From a bacterium (GTDB taxonomy: Bacteria; UBP6; UBA1177): DNA of 64,000 nucleotides. Position numbers and translations under genes: made by a program. Positions within the stretch are counted from its first letter, which is position 1. Each line of letters begins with the position of its first letter. A model generated the notes under the pieces. That model was not told the DNA's origin, ran no database searches, and saw only the letters and a program-made list of their open reading frames with translations. Positions 7,654 through 16,824 of the stretch are shown one piece after another. Location: NCBI GenBank assembly GCA_017405875.1, contig JAFQZM010000030.1, positions 32,487 to 96,486 of the forward strand, read 5' to 3'.

Positions 7654-9054
7654 TTACTCCGGATATTCGATTTGGACTTTCGTTTTGCAGCGCTTGCAGA
7701 CGACGTAAGTTCCGCGGAAAAGGGGAGAAAGCTGGAAAGTGAAATTTCCGCACTGACACGGGAAGGATTCCCACGAATTTTTGTTTTTCCTCTTGAAAAC
7801 CAGTTCGTCTCCGCCGTTTCCGGTCGCTGCGGCGTTATTATCTCCTGAAACGGAAAGTTCTTTTCTGCAACGCGGGCAGACAACTTTCATGCGCAGATCA
7901 CTCGGCGGGAGCTTGATTTTAAGGCCGCATTCGCAGGTTACGATTTTGAAACCTGTGTTTGCAAGAATAATATCGGCGACATCTGTTCTCGATTCTGTGA
8001 ATTTTTCGGTGCTTTCGGCTCTGACTGCTTCCGATTTGTCAGATTCAAGCGTCGTTTTCGAGAAAAGTCCTGAAGTTGAAAGCTCTTTTTCATAAAGTTT
8101 CTGGTAATTTTCAAGCGAAACTTTGCCTCCGTGCTGAAGCTGCGTCAGAATGGCTATACGCTTGTAAATCGGCGGGTGGGTCGAGGCTGAAAAGAGCGAA
8201 TCTTCGTCTACACCGGCAAAATGCGGGTTGACGATGAACATAGGAGCCGTGATCTTGCTGACGAAATCAACGGACGAGTGTTTTGCTATTTTCTCCAAAG
8301 CCGAAGCGAGTCCTATTGGGTAGCGGGTGAGTCTTGCAGCTGATGCGTCGGCCAGGTATTCTCGTTTTTTAGAAATCGTGAAGTAGAAAATACGCGCTAA
8401 AATCGGAGCGACGATCGCAAAAAGGAGTATTACGAGAATTACAACCGGATGCCCGCCCGAAAAACCTCCTTTTTTACGCGATCTTCTGTTGCTTGAATTT
8501 GCAGCAACAGTGCCTCTCAGCATGACGTTGGAAAGCATCGTGATCGTACCGAGCATTACTCCCGCAAAAGTCATGAAGAGAACGTCGCGGTTTAAAATGT
8601 GGCTCATTTCATGGGCAATTACGCCTTGGATTTCATCGCGGTTAAGGTTTTCCACAAGTCCTCTCGTGACGCAGATCGCAGTTTTTTCGCTCCTGATTCC
8701 AGTAGCAAAAGCGTTAAGACCGTGACTTTCGATTATGTAGATTTCCGGCATTACTGCAAGTCCTGCCGCGATTTTCATCTCTTCTACGATGTTGTAAAGC
8801 TGCGGATAGCTTTCGGGTGTAACGACGACCGCCATATTGAAGTGAAGAACGATGTCGTCTCCGGCAAAGTAGGCGACTGCCGACTGAACCGCCCAGAGAA
8901 GAACTCCGATAAGAGCCCCCCAGAGCATTCCCTTGACCCAGTCAATCGAGTAGAAACCCGCTCCGATGGCACCCGAAAGCGAGACCATGAGAATAAACAT
9001 CAAAATCAGCACGAAAAGCGATTTACGCTTGTTTATTCTTATAAGTTCCCACAT
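7654..9054 (-). CDS. HtpX-like M48 membrane metalloprotease with C-terminal zinc-ribbon extension
   Basis: Integral-membrane zinc protease of the M48B/HtpX type, expected to degrade damaged membrane proteins. Two N-terminal membrane segments (about 12-60) precede the active site H148-E-M-S-H152; two further segments (around 155-180 and 205-225) follow, then the EYLADASAAR glutamate-ligand region. At 466 residues it is well over the usual ~290. The excess is a linker plus two Cys-x-Cys/Cys-x-x-Cys ribbon-like modules (CECG..CPRC and CQCG..CKRC). It lies 16 bases after lemA in the same transcript, a widespread lemA-htpX pairing. The ribbons may bind nucleic acid or protein; this is unknown. Confidence 0.88.
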   Translation of the reverse strand: MWELIRINKRKSLFVLILMFILMVSLSGAIGAGFYSIDWVKGMLWGALIGVLLWAVQSAVAYFAGDDIVLHFNMAVVVTPESYPQLYNIVEEMKIAAGLAVMPEIYIIESHGLNAFATGIRSEKTAICVTRGLVENLNRDEIQGVIAHEMSHILNRDVLFMTFAGVMLGTITMLSNVMLRGTVAANSSNRRSRKKGGFSGGHPVVILVILLFAIVAPILARIFYFTISKKREYLADASAARLTRYPIGLASALEKIAKHSSVDFVSKITAPMFIVNPHFAGVDEDSLFSASTHPPIYKRIAILTQLQHGGKVSLENYQKLYEKELSTSGLFSKTTLESDKSEAVRAESTEKFTESRTDVADIILANTGFKIVTCECGLKIKLPPSDLRMKVVCPRCRKELSVSGDNNAAATGNGGDELVFKRKNKNSWESFPCQCGNFTFQLSPLFRGTYVVCKRCKTKVQIEYPE

Positions 9055-9070
9055 GAAAAAGCCTTAAATT

Positions 9071-9634
9071 TCAGAATGTTACCTTCGGAGCCTGTTTTTC
9101 TGCCTTATCTTCTATCTCGAAGAAATCGGACTGTTTGAAGCTGAACATAGCGGCAACCATATTGGTCGGGAACATTTCAACAGCGTTGTTGTAGCCCATA
9201 ACGGCGTCGTTGTAAGCCTGACGAGCAAAAGCGACCTTGTTTTCGGTCGAAGTAAGCTCTTCCTGAAGAGCGAGAAAGTTCTGATTTGCCTTGAGCTCGG
9301 GATAATTTTCGAATGTGAGCATCATTTTTGCAAGAGCACTGTCGAGATTTGCAGCCGCAGCGCTGACTTCCTTGACGTCGCCTTTGTTTATTGCCGACAT
9401 AGCCTGAGCGCGGGCTTCGGTAACTTTGATGAAAGTTTCGCTTTCGTGCTTCATATAGCCTTTCGCCGTTTCGACGAGGTTCGGAATGAGGTCAAAACGT
9501 CTTTTGAGCTGGACGTCGATCTGACTCCACGAGTTGCGTACGATGTTCCTGAGCCCTATGAGCTTGTTGTACATCGCAAAAAGGGTAAATACGCAAACTG
9601 CGACAACTACTAAGAAAATAACAAGAAAAGTCAT
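9071..9634 (-). CDS. lemA: LemA family membrane protein
   Basis: LemA-type protein of 187 residues: one N-terminal membrane helix (TFLVIFLVVVAVCVFTLFAMY) followed by a long helical domain with the family sequence LRNIVRNSWSQIDVQLKRR..LIPNLVETAKGYM. The biochemical role of LemA is unclear, but it commonly pairs with HtpX or TPM-domain proteins, as here. ATG 9634 is chosen over an upstream start at 9670 because AGGAGG lies five bases before it; the longer frame would place that site inside the gene. Confidence 0.9.
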   Translation of the reverse strand: MTFLVIFLVVVAVCVFTLFAMYNKLIGLRNIVRNSWSQIDVQLKRRFDLIPNLVETAKGYMKHESETFIKVTEARAQAMSAINKGDVKEVSAAAANLDSALAKMMLTFENYPELKANQNFLALQEELTSTENKVAFARQAYNDAVMGYNNAVEMFPTNMVAAMFSFKQSDFFEIEDKAEKQAPKVTF

Positions 9635-9671
9635 GGTTCCCTCCTGAAAAATAGCAGATAAATCAAACAAA

Positions 9672-9683
9672 CGCGGAATTTTA
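9672..9683 (-). promoter_or_regulatory. -10/discriminator for lemA-htpX
   Basis: On the minus strand TAAAAT (9683-9678), one base, CCGCG (9676-9672), 37 bases before the lemA start. A -35 is weak (TGCAAT about 15 bases upstream). It faces the ileS promoter across a short divergent region. Confidence 0.4.
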
Positions 9684-9736
9684 GCCGAAAAAATTAAAAT
9701 TGCACTATTTTTCTTATCTCCAACTTAAGCCGCAAC

Positions 9737-9770
9737 TTGACTTTAAAGCGAAAAAGACTACCATTCCGCG
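9737..9770 (+). promoter_or_regulatory. Promoter-like array for ileS
   Basis: TTGACT (9737-9742), 16-base spacer, TACCAT (9759-9764), one base, CCGCG (9766-9770). The ATG is at 9806 with a GGAG-type ribosome site (TATGGAG). I see no T-box elements in the short leader. Confidence 0.55.
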
Positions 9771-9805
9771 TTTTTTTTATGCTTATTTAATATGGAGTTT
9801 TTACT

Positions 9806-12562
9806 ATGGATTACAGCAAAACGCTCAATCTGCCGCAGACCGATTTCCCGATGAAGGCGAATCTTCCGGTAAAAGAGGTCGAAATTTTGAAAAAATGGGA
9901 GGAAAACAAGATCTATTCCAAGATTCTGGAGCAGAACGACGGAAAACCGACATTCGTTCTTCACGACGGACCTCCTTATGCAAACGGAAATCTCCACAAC
10001 GGCCATATTCTCAATAAAACTCTCAAGGATTTTGTCGTAAAGTTCAAAAATATGACGGGAAAATACACTCCGCTCATTCCGGGCTGGGACTGCCACGGTC
10101 TTCCGATCGAGCTCAAAACGGCTGAAAAGCTGGGCTCGAAGCGCAAAGAGATGACGAAAAGCCAGTTTCTGGAAGAATGCAAGAAGTTCGCGATGAACTG
10201 GGTGAATGTCCAGCGCGAAGGCTTCAAGCGAATCGGCGTCCTTGCAGACTGGGATCATCCTTATGTCACGCTTGATCCGAAGTATGAAGGCTGCATCGCC
10301 CACCAGTTCGCGAAAGTTGCAGAGTCAGGCGCACTTTTCAAGGCGAAAAAGCCCGTTTACTGGTGCACGAGCTGCGAAACTGCGCTTGCTGAAGCCGAGA
10401 TCGAATACGACAACCATCAGTCTCCTTCGATCTACGTAAAATTCCCGCTTATCGACAAACTTGAAGAGCTTGAAGGGGAGAAAGTGAACTTCGTTATCTG
10501 GACAACGACTCCGTGGACTCTTCCGGCTAACCTTGCTATCGCGCTCAACCCCGAATTCAAATACTCGGCTGTAAAATACAACGGCGAAGTCTTCATCGTC
10601 GCAAGCGTTCTTAAAGATTCGTTCATCAAGGCTGTAAGAGCCGAAAATCCCGAAGTCATCGCTGAATTCGACGCGATGAGATTTGAAGGAATGAAGGCAA
10701 AACACCCCTTCATCGACCGCGAATCGATAATCGTTTATGCCGACTATGTCACTGCCGATGCTGGTACGGGCTGCGTTCACACCGCTCCGGGACACGGCGC
10801 AGACGACTACGTTACCGGTCTCAAATACGGTCTTGAGCCTTATGCTCCGGTCAACGGCAGCGGTATTATCGACGAAAACATCCCCGTAATCGGCGGAATG
10901 CACGTTTTCAAGGCAAACCCCGTCATCACGGAATACCTTTACAACACGGGATACCTTCTCAACAAACCGGGCGAAATGATAGATCACAGCTATCCGCACT
11001 GCTGGAGATGCCACAAACCGGTCATTTTCAGAGCGACCGAACAGTGGTTCATTTCGATGGACGACACCGGACTTCGCAAAAAATGCTTAGATGAGATCGC
11101 AAAAGTCCGCATGGTTCCTGAGTGGGGAAGAAAGAGAATCGTTCCGATGCTCGAAAAAGCTCCGAACTGGTGCATTTCGCGTCAGAGAAGCTGGGGCGTT
11201 CCGATAATCGCTTTCTCATGCGACGACTGCGGTGAAAAGATAGTTGACGGAGCTATCGCACACAAAGTTGCAGACGAGATTTCCGAAAAGGGAATCCAGG
11301 TCTGGCACGACAAGACTGCTGCGGAATTCCTTCCGGCAGGATTCAAATGCCCGAAATGCGGCGGCACGCACATCAGCAAGGAAAACGACATTCTTGACGT
11401 ATGGTTCGACAGCGGCGTAAGCTGGGCGAAAGTTCTGAACGGTGAAAAAGGTTTCACTTTCCCGGCTGACCTTTACCTCGAAGGAAGCGACCAGCACAGA
11501 GGATGGTTCCAGTCTTCGCTCAAAATGAGCGTCCTCATCAACGGCAAAGCTCCCTACAAAAACCTCATCACGCACGGATTCATCGTTGACGAGAAAGGCG
11601 AAAAGATTTCGAAGAGCAAAGGAAACTTCATCGATCCGCAGGTCAAGATCAATAAATACGGTGCAGAAATACTCAGACTCTGGGTCGCATGTGAAGACTA
11701 CAGCGACGACAACAGGATCGGAGACTCGATTATCGAAAGCTGCGCTACTGCATACAGAAAAATGAGAAATACGATCAGATTCATGTTCGGTTTCGTCAAC
11801 GATTTCGACCCCGAAACGATGAGCTTTAAGAAAGAAGAACTCACTTCTCTCGACAGATGGGCTTATCTCACATGGCAGGAAAGGCTTAAAGATATCCGTG
11901 AATACTATGAAAACTACGAGTTCCACCGCGTTTACCATGAAATGCTCGATTTCTTCACTATCCCGATGAGCGCAATTTACCTCGACATCATCAAAGACCG
12001 CTACACGATGCGTGCTGACGACAAGAGACGCAGAATGACTCAGAGCGTCGTTTATTCGATTCTTTCTGATGTCGTAAAAGCTCTTGCTCCGATACTCAGT
12101 TTCACCTGTGAAGAGGCTTACGGATATTTGAAAGGTGCCAAGAAGGAAAGCGTTTTCCTTGAGCAGTTCCCCGAATCAAATTTCAATGACGAAGACGCGA
12201 AATTCCTTGAAAAGTGGCAGACTGTTCTCGATACCAAAAACGCAGTTCAGAAAAAGCTCGAAGTTCTCCGCGCAGACAAGACGATCGGTCACTCGCTTGA
12301 TGCAAAAGTCAGAATTTACTACGAAAACAATCCTCTTCTTGATTCAGAGCTTGCCAACCTTGAATCGATTTTCATAGTTTCCGCTTTTGAAAAGGCGCAA
12401 ACGGCAGAAGGTCTTGAAAAAGTCGAAGATATGGATCTCTGGATCGGCGTAACGACAGCTGAAGGCGAAAAATGCCCGCGCTGCTGGAAAAAGAGAGTGC
12501 TTCACGACTATTCCGAAGAGATGACCGGCATCTGCGAAAGCTGCTACGAAGCTATCAAATAG
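9806..12562 (+). CDS. ileS: Isoleucyl-tRNA synthetase
   Basis: Class I synthetase charging tRNA-Ile in the cytosol, 918 residues, normal for bacterial IleRS. Visible motifs: the HIGH-type H64-N-G-H67 within DGPPYANGNLHNGH, the CP1 editing region (WTTTPWTLPANLA; GTGCVHTAPGHG), the KMSKS motif K600-I-S-K-S604, and a C-terminal zinc finger CPRCWKKR..CESC that marks the bacterial (mupirocin-sensitive-type) IleS rather than IleS2. Codons favour C-ending forms, as expected for high expression. It stands alone between divergent lemA and the lipoprotein genes. Confidence 0.97.
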   Translation: MDYSKTLNLPQTDFPMKANLPVKEVEILKKWEENKIYSKILEQNDGKPTFVLHDGPPYANGNLHNGHILNKTLKDFVVKFKNMTGKYTPLIPGWDCHGLPIELKTAEKLGSKRKEMTKSQFLEECKKFAMNWVNVQREGFKRIGVLADWDHPYVTLDPKYEGCIAHQFAKVAESGALFKAKKPVYWCTSCETALAEAEIEYDNHQSPSIYVKFPLIDKLEELEGEKVNFVIWTTTPWTLPANLAIALNPEFKYSAVKYNGEVFIVASVLKDSFIKAVRAENPEVIAEFDAMRFEGMKAKHPFIDRESIIVYADYVTADAGTGCVHTAPGHGADDYVTGLKYGLEPYAPVNGSGIIDENIPVIGGMHVFKANPVITEYLYNTGYLLNKPGEMIDHSYPHCWRCHKPVIFRATEQWFISMDDTGLRKKCLDEIAKVRMVPEWGRKRIVPMLEKAPNWCISRQRSWGVPIIAFSCDDCGEKIVDGAIAHKVADEISEKGIQVWHDKTAAEFLPAGFKCPKCGGTHISKENDILDVWFDSGVSWAKVLNGEKGFTFPADLYLEGSDQHRGWFQSSLKMSVLINGKAPYKNLITHGFIVDEKGEKISKSKGNFIDPQVKINKYGAEILRLWVACEDYSDDNRIGDSIIESCATAYRKMRNTIRFMFGFVNDFDPETMSFKKEELTSLDRWAYLTWQERLKDIREYYENYEFHRVYHEMLDFFTIPMSAIYLDIIKDRYTMRADDKRRRMTQSVVYSILSDVVKALAPILSFTCEEAYGYLKGAKKESVFLEQFPESNFNDEDAKFLEKWQTVLDTKNAVQKKLEVLRADKTIGHSLDAKVRIYYENNPLLDSELANLESIFIVSAFEKAQTAEGLEKVEDMDLWIGVTTAEGEKCPRCWKKRVLHDYSEEMTGICESCYEAIK

Positions 12563-12586
12563 TTTTTATCCTGAATTTTTCAAAAA

Positions 12587-12623
12587 TACTTTTAAAAAAT
12601 CTGATTTTGTATAAAATACCGCG
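12587..12623 (+). promoter_or_regulatory. Promoter-like block upstream of the first MopE-like gene
   Basis: An A-rich run with TACTTT (12587-12592), TAAAAT (12612-12617), one base and CCGCG (12619-12623), then GGAGG five bases before ATG 12651. The block from CAAAAATACTTT to the -10 is repeated almost base for base in front of the paralogue at 14840, with the same 19-base distance between TACTTT and the -10. Confidence 0.45.
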
Positions 12624-12650
12624 TCGCATTCTTTTAAGACGGAGGTTTCT

Positions 12651-14708
12651 ATGAAAAAGATCGTTTCTATTATGGTGTGTTTTTTAACTGCATTCATTTT
12701 GTCATGCGGTGATTCGGTGACTACTGACAGCACATCGTGCGTAACCGCCTTTGACTGTCCTGACGGTAAGATTTGTTCAGGCGGAATGTGTGTTGATCCT
12801 TCAGGAGATACATCTGAAAAAGGTGACAACGACGGCAGCAGCAGCGAACTTCCTGACGAAGGCGGCAATGTTCCCGGCGGTGATGATTCTGACACTTCGT
12901 CAAACGACACTCCGGAAAATCCGGACACTCCCGACACTCCGAATGACAACAATGACAACGATACAGAAACTCCGGAAACTCCGAGCGACAATGATGCTGA
13001 AAACACTGAAGATTCTGACAGCGTAAGCGACAACGATACAGAAACTCCTGAAAATCCGGGCGACAACGACACTGAAAACCCTGAAGGTTCCGACAGCGTT
13101 ACAGATAACGACATAAGCGATACATCAGATACTTCGGATACAACGGATACCTCAGACACATCTGACACGAGCGACACTTCAGATACCGCTGATACCACTG
13201 ATACCACCGATACGGCAGACACCGATACAACGGACACAACTGATACCGGCACAGCCGATACGGGTGATACCACTGATACAACGACAGACACTGACACAGC
13301 TGACACGACAGACACCGGTACACCTGAAGAGGTTTGTGAGTTCATTATGCACGAATGTATAAATCCTATCACCGATTTCGGCTGTCTTCCTGATATGGCA
13401 AGCGAAGCGGTAGATTATGACGGTCATTATCTTTGTGACGGTCTCGACAATGACTGCGACGGCAAAGTTGATGAAGGCTGCGGCTGCAAGCCGGGTGAAA
13501 CTCAGCCGTGTTTCGGAGGCAAACCGAATCAGAGAAATGTCGGAACCTGCCGCGACGGTATTCAGTCATGCGTTCCTGATGCCTACGGCAATTGGGGTTG
13601 GGGTGAGTGTACCGGAGGTATTCTTCCTCAGGATACAGATGTCTGTGACCTCGCCGACAACGACTGCAACGGCTGCATTGACGACGGTCTCTGCTGCAAT
13701 CCGCCTATAAATTGTAATTACGATATCGGCACGGCTCAGCCTTTTAACGACAAGATAATTGACGGAAACCAGATTTACGATACCAGCCACTTGTTCAATG
13801 ATGCCGCGACGGCAACTTGGACATGGACTTTGACGAAAGGTCCCTGCGACCTGGTTCTCGGCACAACAAATTTCTTTATGAAAGGTGCAACGACAGCGGC
13901 TGGACTTGCAGGCGACGGTACGAGGACAACTACTGTCAGCGGTGCAGGTCTTTCCTGGTTCAAGGTCAAATTCCTCCTTTCGGGAAGTTACAAACTTAAA
14001 CTGAAAGTTACACGTACAAACGGCGAAGTTTACGAGTGCGAATGGATTTTGAGAGTTGTTTCCAACGGTCTCAGAATCGAGCTCTGCTGGGATACGGCAA
14101 ATTCTGTTGATGTCGATCTGCATCTGGGTAAAAACGGGGTGACGACTGGATGGACCTCGGTAGAAGATTGGGCAGCAGGAGAAAGCAACTTGTCGGAATG
14201 TTTCTGGTACAATTGTGATACAAGCAGAACTTATAGGGGAACCAATCCTACTTGGGGATACGGTTCTACTATGAACTATGATGCGAACGGAAATTGGACA
14301 TCAATGCCGAATCCGCGTCTAGATCTTGACAACAGAGCTGAAGGGTTGAAACCCGAAAACATCAACCTCGACAATCCGAATGACGGCGACATTTTCAGAG
14401 TTATGGTTCATCATTTTACAGAACCTGAAGAAGAATGTGTTGATTGGGGATTTTTGGAGTTGTGGTGTGATGAATATGAGTATATTTATACTTATACACA
14501 TCCTGTGGTAAATGTTTACTGCGGCGGTTCGCTCAAAGCAACTTATGGTGCCGATAGCGGAACACGCTTGTATGATTTTAAAGATCAAAATGATTCATGG
14601 AAAGTCGTTGAAATCAAGTGGGTAGGCGATGTCACGAGTGACGAGTGTGAACTTACTCCGAATCTCGGTGTTGCTGACGGATATGTTCCGAATTACAGCA
14701 GCTGGTAA
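12651..14708 (+). CDS. MopE-like Cys-rich lipoprotein with Asp/Thr-rich linker (paralogue 1)
   Basis: Exported protein of 685 residues. The signal peptide ends in a lipobox-like FILSC, so it is probably a surface or outer-membrane lipoprotein. Order: short Cys-rich segment (C..CPDGKICSGGMC, about 31-50), a long Asp/Thr/Ser/Glu-rich linker (about 80-225), then MopE-type metal-binding-like knots (CDGLDNDCDGKVDEGC and CDLADNDCNGCIDDGLCC), then a beta-rich C-terminal domain containing LRIELCWDTANSVDVDLHL and PENINLD, resembling DUF2135-like modules of myxobacterial proteins. The C-terminal half closely matches the neighbour at 14840. Function unknown; Ca2+ or Cu binding is inferred from family resemblance only. 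Confidence 0.75.
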   Translation: MKKIVSIMVCFLTAFILSCGDSVTTDSTSCVTAFDCPDGKICSGGMCVDPSGDTSEKGDNDGSSSELPDEGGNVPGGDDSDTSSNDTPENPDTPDTPNDNNDNDTETPETPSDNDAENTEDSDSVSDNDTETPENPGDNDTENPEGSDSVTDNDISDTSDTSDTTDTSDTSDTSDTSDTADTTDTTDTADTDTTDTTDTGTADTGDTTDTTTDTDTADTTDTGTPEEVCEFIMHECINPITDFGCLPDMASEAVDYDGHYLCDGLDNDCDGKVDEGCGCKPGETQPCFGGKPNQRNVGTCRDGIQSCVPDAYGNWGWGECTGGILPQDTDVCDLADNDCNGCIDDGLCCNPPINCNYDIGTAQPFNDKIIDGNQIYDTSHLFNDAATATWTWTLTKGPCDLVLGTTNFFMKGATTAAGLAGDGTRTTTVSGAGLSWFKVKFLLSGSYKLKLKVTRTNGEVYECEWILRVVSNGLRIELCWDTANSVDVDLHLGKNGVTTGWTSVEDWAAGESNLSECFWYNCDTSRTYRGTNPTWGYGSTMNYDANGNWTSMPNPRLDLDNRAEGLKPENINLDNPNDGDIFRVMVHHFTEPEEECVDWGFLELWCDEYEYIYTYTHPVVNVYCGGSLKATYGADSGTRLYDFKDQNDSWKVVEIKWVGDVTSDECELTPNLGVADGYVPNYSSW
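12886..13325 (+). repeat. Low-complexity coding repeat (Asp/Thr/Ser/Glu/Pro linker)
   Basis: Within the first MopE-like gene the DNA is built from short variants of GA(C/T)AC(A/T/C/G), encoding NDTETPENP-type units and then DTSDTSDT-type units. Codons vary within the repeat, so selection seems to act on the protein, although slippage could still change its length. On the opposite strand it produces long spurious Ser/Val frames. Confidence 0.8.
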
Positions 14709-14777
14709 AACTTCTTGAACTGATAGTCCTATCCTTCAATTTCCTGAAATTTCTAACGAATTGGAACTTACAAAAAA

Positions 14778-14808
14778 TACTTTAAAAAAATTTAATTATA
14801 TGTATAAT
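14778..14808 (+). promoter_or_regulatory. Promoter-like block upstream of the second MopE-like gene
   Basis: CAAAAAATACTTTAAAAAAA leads to TACTTT (14778-14783) and a perfect TATAAT (14803-14808), 19 bases apart as in the sister promoter. The GC-rich discriminator is absent here (AATGAG follows). AGGAGG precedes ATG 14840 by six bases. Confidence 0.5.
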
Positions 14809-14839
14809 AATGAGATTTTTTGTTGTTTAGGAGGCAACT

Positions 14840-16765
14840 ATGAAAAAACTCTTTTTTATTCTTATCTGTTTTTCAGCCGCATTCATTATGTCGTGCGGCG
14901 GCTCCGAAGGCGGCAGCGGTAAAGCATGTGAAAGCACTTTGGACTGCAATGTTGGAGAAGTATGCTCCAATGGAACATGCCGTTCAAAGAATTCTGCAAA
15001 CGATGGTAGCGGAGAAGACGGTGAACTTCCAGACGGTGGAAACGGACACGGTTCCGGCGGCAACGATGGAGAAACAACCGATGACAGCGATCCGACAGGC
15101 AACAATGATGACCTGGCTGGAAACTGCAAACCCGGTGAAACAAAGGAATGCTCATATCAGGGTCCTGAGGAAACTAAAGATGTCGGACCTTGCAAGGCTG
15201 GTGTAAGCACATGTAAGGAAGACGGAAATTGGGGAAAATGCGAAGGTGCAGTAGAACCTGTTCTTGAAAACAATGAAGAGCTTTGCACCAACGGTATTGA
15301 CGATGACTGTGACGGAACAGTCGATAACGGAATAAACAACGCTTGCAGTTACTGGCATGACGATGAGGTTTCAGATGCCGATGCCGACACAACAAGCGAC
15401 CCCGGCATTATCGATGTCGGTTACACGGGAGATTACAGCGATGCTTACCAGATTCCGTCTGATGCGCTTGAAACAGTATGCACGGATGAATGTATTCCTG
15501 AGAAAGCCGAGTGTCTTCCGAATAATATAGTCGAAGGTGAGGTCGATTCGGCTCTCTGCAACGGACTTGATGATGACTGTGACGGCGAGGTCGATGAAGG
15601 CTGTCCATGCTCTCCCGGTCAGACTCAGGCTTGTTTCCTTGGTCCGAAAAACTACAGAAACAAGGGAACATGTGCAGACGGTACTCAGACTTGCAAAGTC
15701 ACGATGCGCGGCACCAGATCTGTCGGAAGATGGGGTGAATGTGTAGGCGGAATCAGTCCGACACAGGATGTTTGTGATAATGCCGATAACAACTGCAACG
15801 GCTGTGATGATGACAAACTCTGCTGTCAGCCGCCTATTGACTGCGCTTATAATCTCACAGCAGACGGAGATTTCCTTCCATTCAAATATAAGATAATCGA
15901 CGGAAAGCAGATTTACGATGCCGGTCACAAATTTAACGATGCAGACACGGCAACATGGACTTGGACTTTGACGAAAGGTCCCTGCGATGAAGTTCTTGGA
16001 AAAGTCAATTCTTATGTTAAGGGCGGAAAAACTCTGGCAGAAGTCGGGGATGTTGACACGGATAACGGTACCCAAAACACTGTTGTCAGCGGAGTCGGTT
16101 TATCTCAGTTTAAAGTTAAATTCAGACTTTCCGGTAATTACAAACTTCACCTTAAAGTCGATCGAGGAAACGGCGAAATTTATGAGTGTGAATGGGTAAT
16201 CAGAGTTGTTTCAGCCGGTCTAAGAATCGAGCTCTGCTGGGATACAAATAATACAGTAGATGTCGATCTTCACATGGGTAAAAATGGTAAAACCTCTGAT
16301 TGGGCGTCTAGTAGTGCTTGTTACTTCAGCACCAAAAATCCTGATTGGGGATATCTGAAGACGGACAACTATAATAAAGATGGCGTTTGGACGCAAAATA
16401 TGAATAACCCGCGTCTTGATATTGACAATGTTCATGCTGGTGCGATTCCGGAAAATATCAACATTGACAATCCTGAACCGAACGATGTCTTCAGAGTCGG
16501 AGCGCGTTATTATCCTTCTACCAGTCCTGATAATAAGGTCACACACCCTGTAATAAATGTTTACTGCGGTGGAACACTCAAAGCGACTTATGGTGTAGAT
16601 CCTCAGGTCAACAATTTCAAAAACAAAGATGATTTCTGGAAAGTTGTCGAGGTAAAATGGGTCGGTGATTACTCAAGCGATGCGTGTGAACTTACTCCAA
16701 AATGGGATGACTCTACTGGCTATGTTGTAAACAAACAAGCAGTTCCTGGCTATTCCAGCTGGTAA
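14840..16765 (+). CDS. MopE-like Cys-rich lipoprotein (paralogue 2)
   Basis: Exported protein of 641 residues with signal peptide and lipobox-like IMSCGG. After a short Cys-rich segment (C..CNVGEVCSNGTC) and a shorter Gly/Asp-rich linker come an extra MopE-like knot (CTNGIDDDCDGTVDNG), the knots shared with paralogue 1 (CNGLDDDCDGEVDEGC; CDNADNNCNGCDDDKLCC) and the same beta-rich C-terminal domain (LRIELCWDTNNTVDVDLHM, PENINID, VINVYCGGTLKATYG). It ends GYSSW, while paralogue 1 ends NYSSW. Its own promoter-like block and a strong terminator after it make it a separate unit. Adhesin, metal-binding or envelope structural roles are all possible. Confidence 0.75.
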   Translation: MKKLFFILICFSAAFIMSCGGSEGGSGKACESTLDCNVGEVCSNGTCRSKNSANDGSGEDGELPDGGNGHGSGGNDGETTDDSDPTGNNDDLAGNCKPGETKECSYQGPEETKDVGPCKAGVSTCKEDGNWGKCEGAVEPVLENNEELCTNGIDDDCDGTVDNGINNACSYWHDDEVSDADADTTSDPGIIDVGYTGDYSDAYQIPSDALETVCTDECIPEKAECLPNNIVEGEVDSALCNGLDDDCDGEVDEGCPCSPGQTQACFLGPKNYRNKGTCADGTQTCKVTMRGTRSVGRWGECVGGISPTQDVCDNADNNCNGCDDDKLCCQPPIDCAYNLTADGDFLPFKYKIIDGKQIYDAGHKFNDADTATWTWTLTKGPCDEVLGKVNSYVKGGKTLAEVGDVDTDNGTQNTVVSGVGLSQFKVKFRLSGNYKLHLKVDRGNGEIYECEWVIRVVSAGLRIELCWDTNNTVDVDLHMGKNGKTSDWASSSACYFSTKNPDWGYLKTDNYNKDGVWTQNMNNPRLDIDNVHAGAIPENINIDNPEPNDVFRVGARYYPSTSPDNKVTHPVINVYCGGTLKATYGVDPQVNNFKNKDDFWKVVEVKWVGDYSSDACELTPKWDDSTGYVVNKQAVPGYSSW

Positions 16766-16792
16766 AAATCAATTAAAATCCTGAAAATTTTG

Positions 16793-16824
16793 ATGCCGCC
16801 GTTTCATAACGGCGGCATTTTTTT
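16793..16824 (+). terminator. Rho-independent terminator after the second MopE-like gene
   Basis: A perfect 11-bp stem ATGCCGCCGTT / AACGGCGGCAT with loop TCAT (16804-16807) followed by seven T. It lies 27 bases after the stop codon. Confidence 0.92.

Noticed and set aside
12886..13325. CRISPR or tandem-array interpretation of the repeats
   Set aside because: Units are 6-9 bases, degenerate and in frame with a long coding sequence; there are no spacers.
12566..13372. Minus-strand 268-codon frame made of Ser/Val repeats
   Set aside because: It is the antisense image of the Asp/Thr-repeat linker of the first MopE-like gene; no ribosome site, no family, and the plus-strand gene has signal peptide, lipobox and conserved domains.
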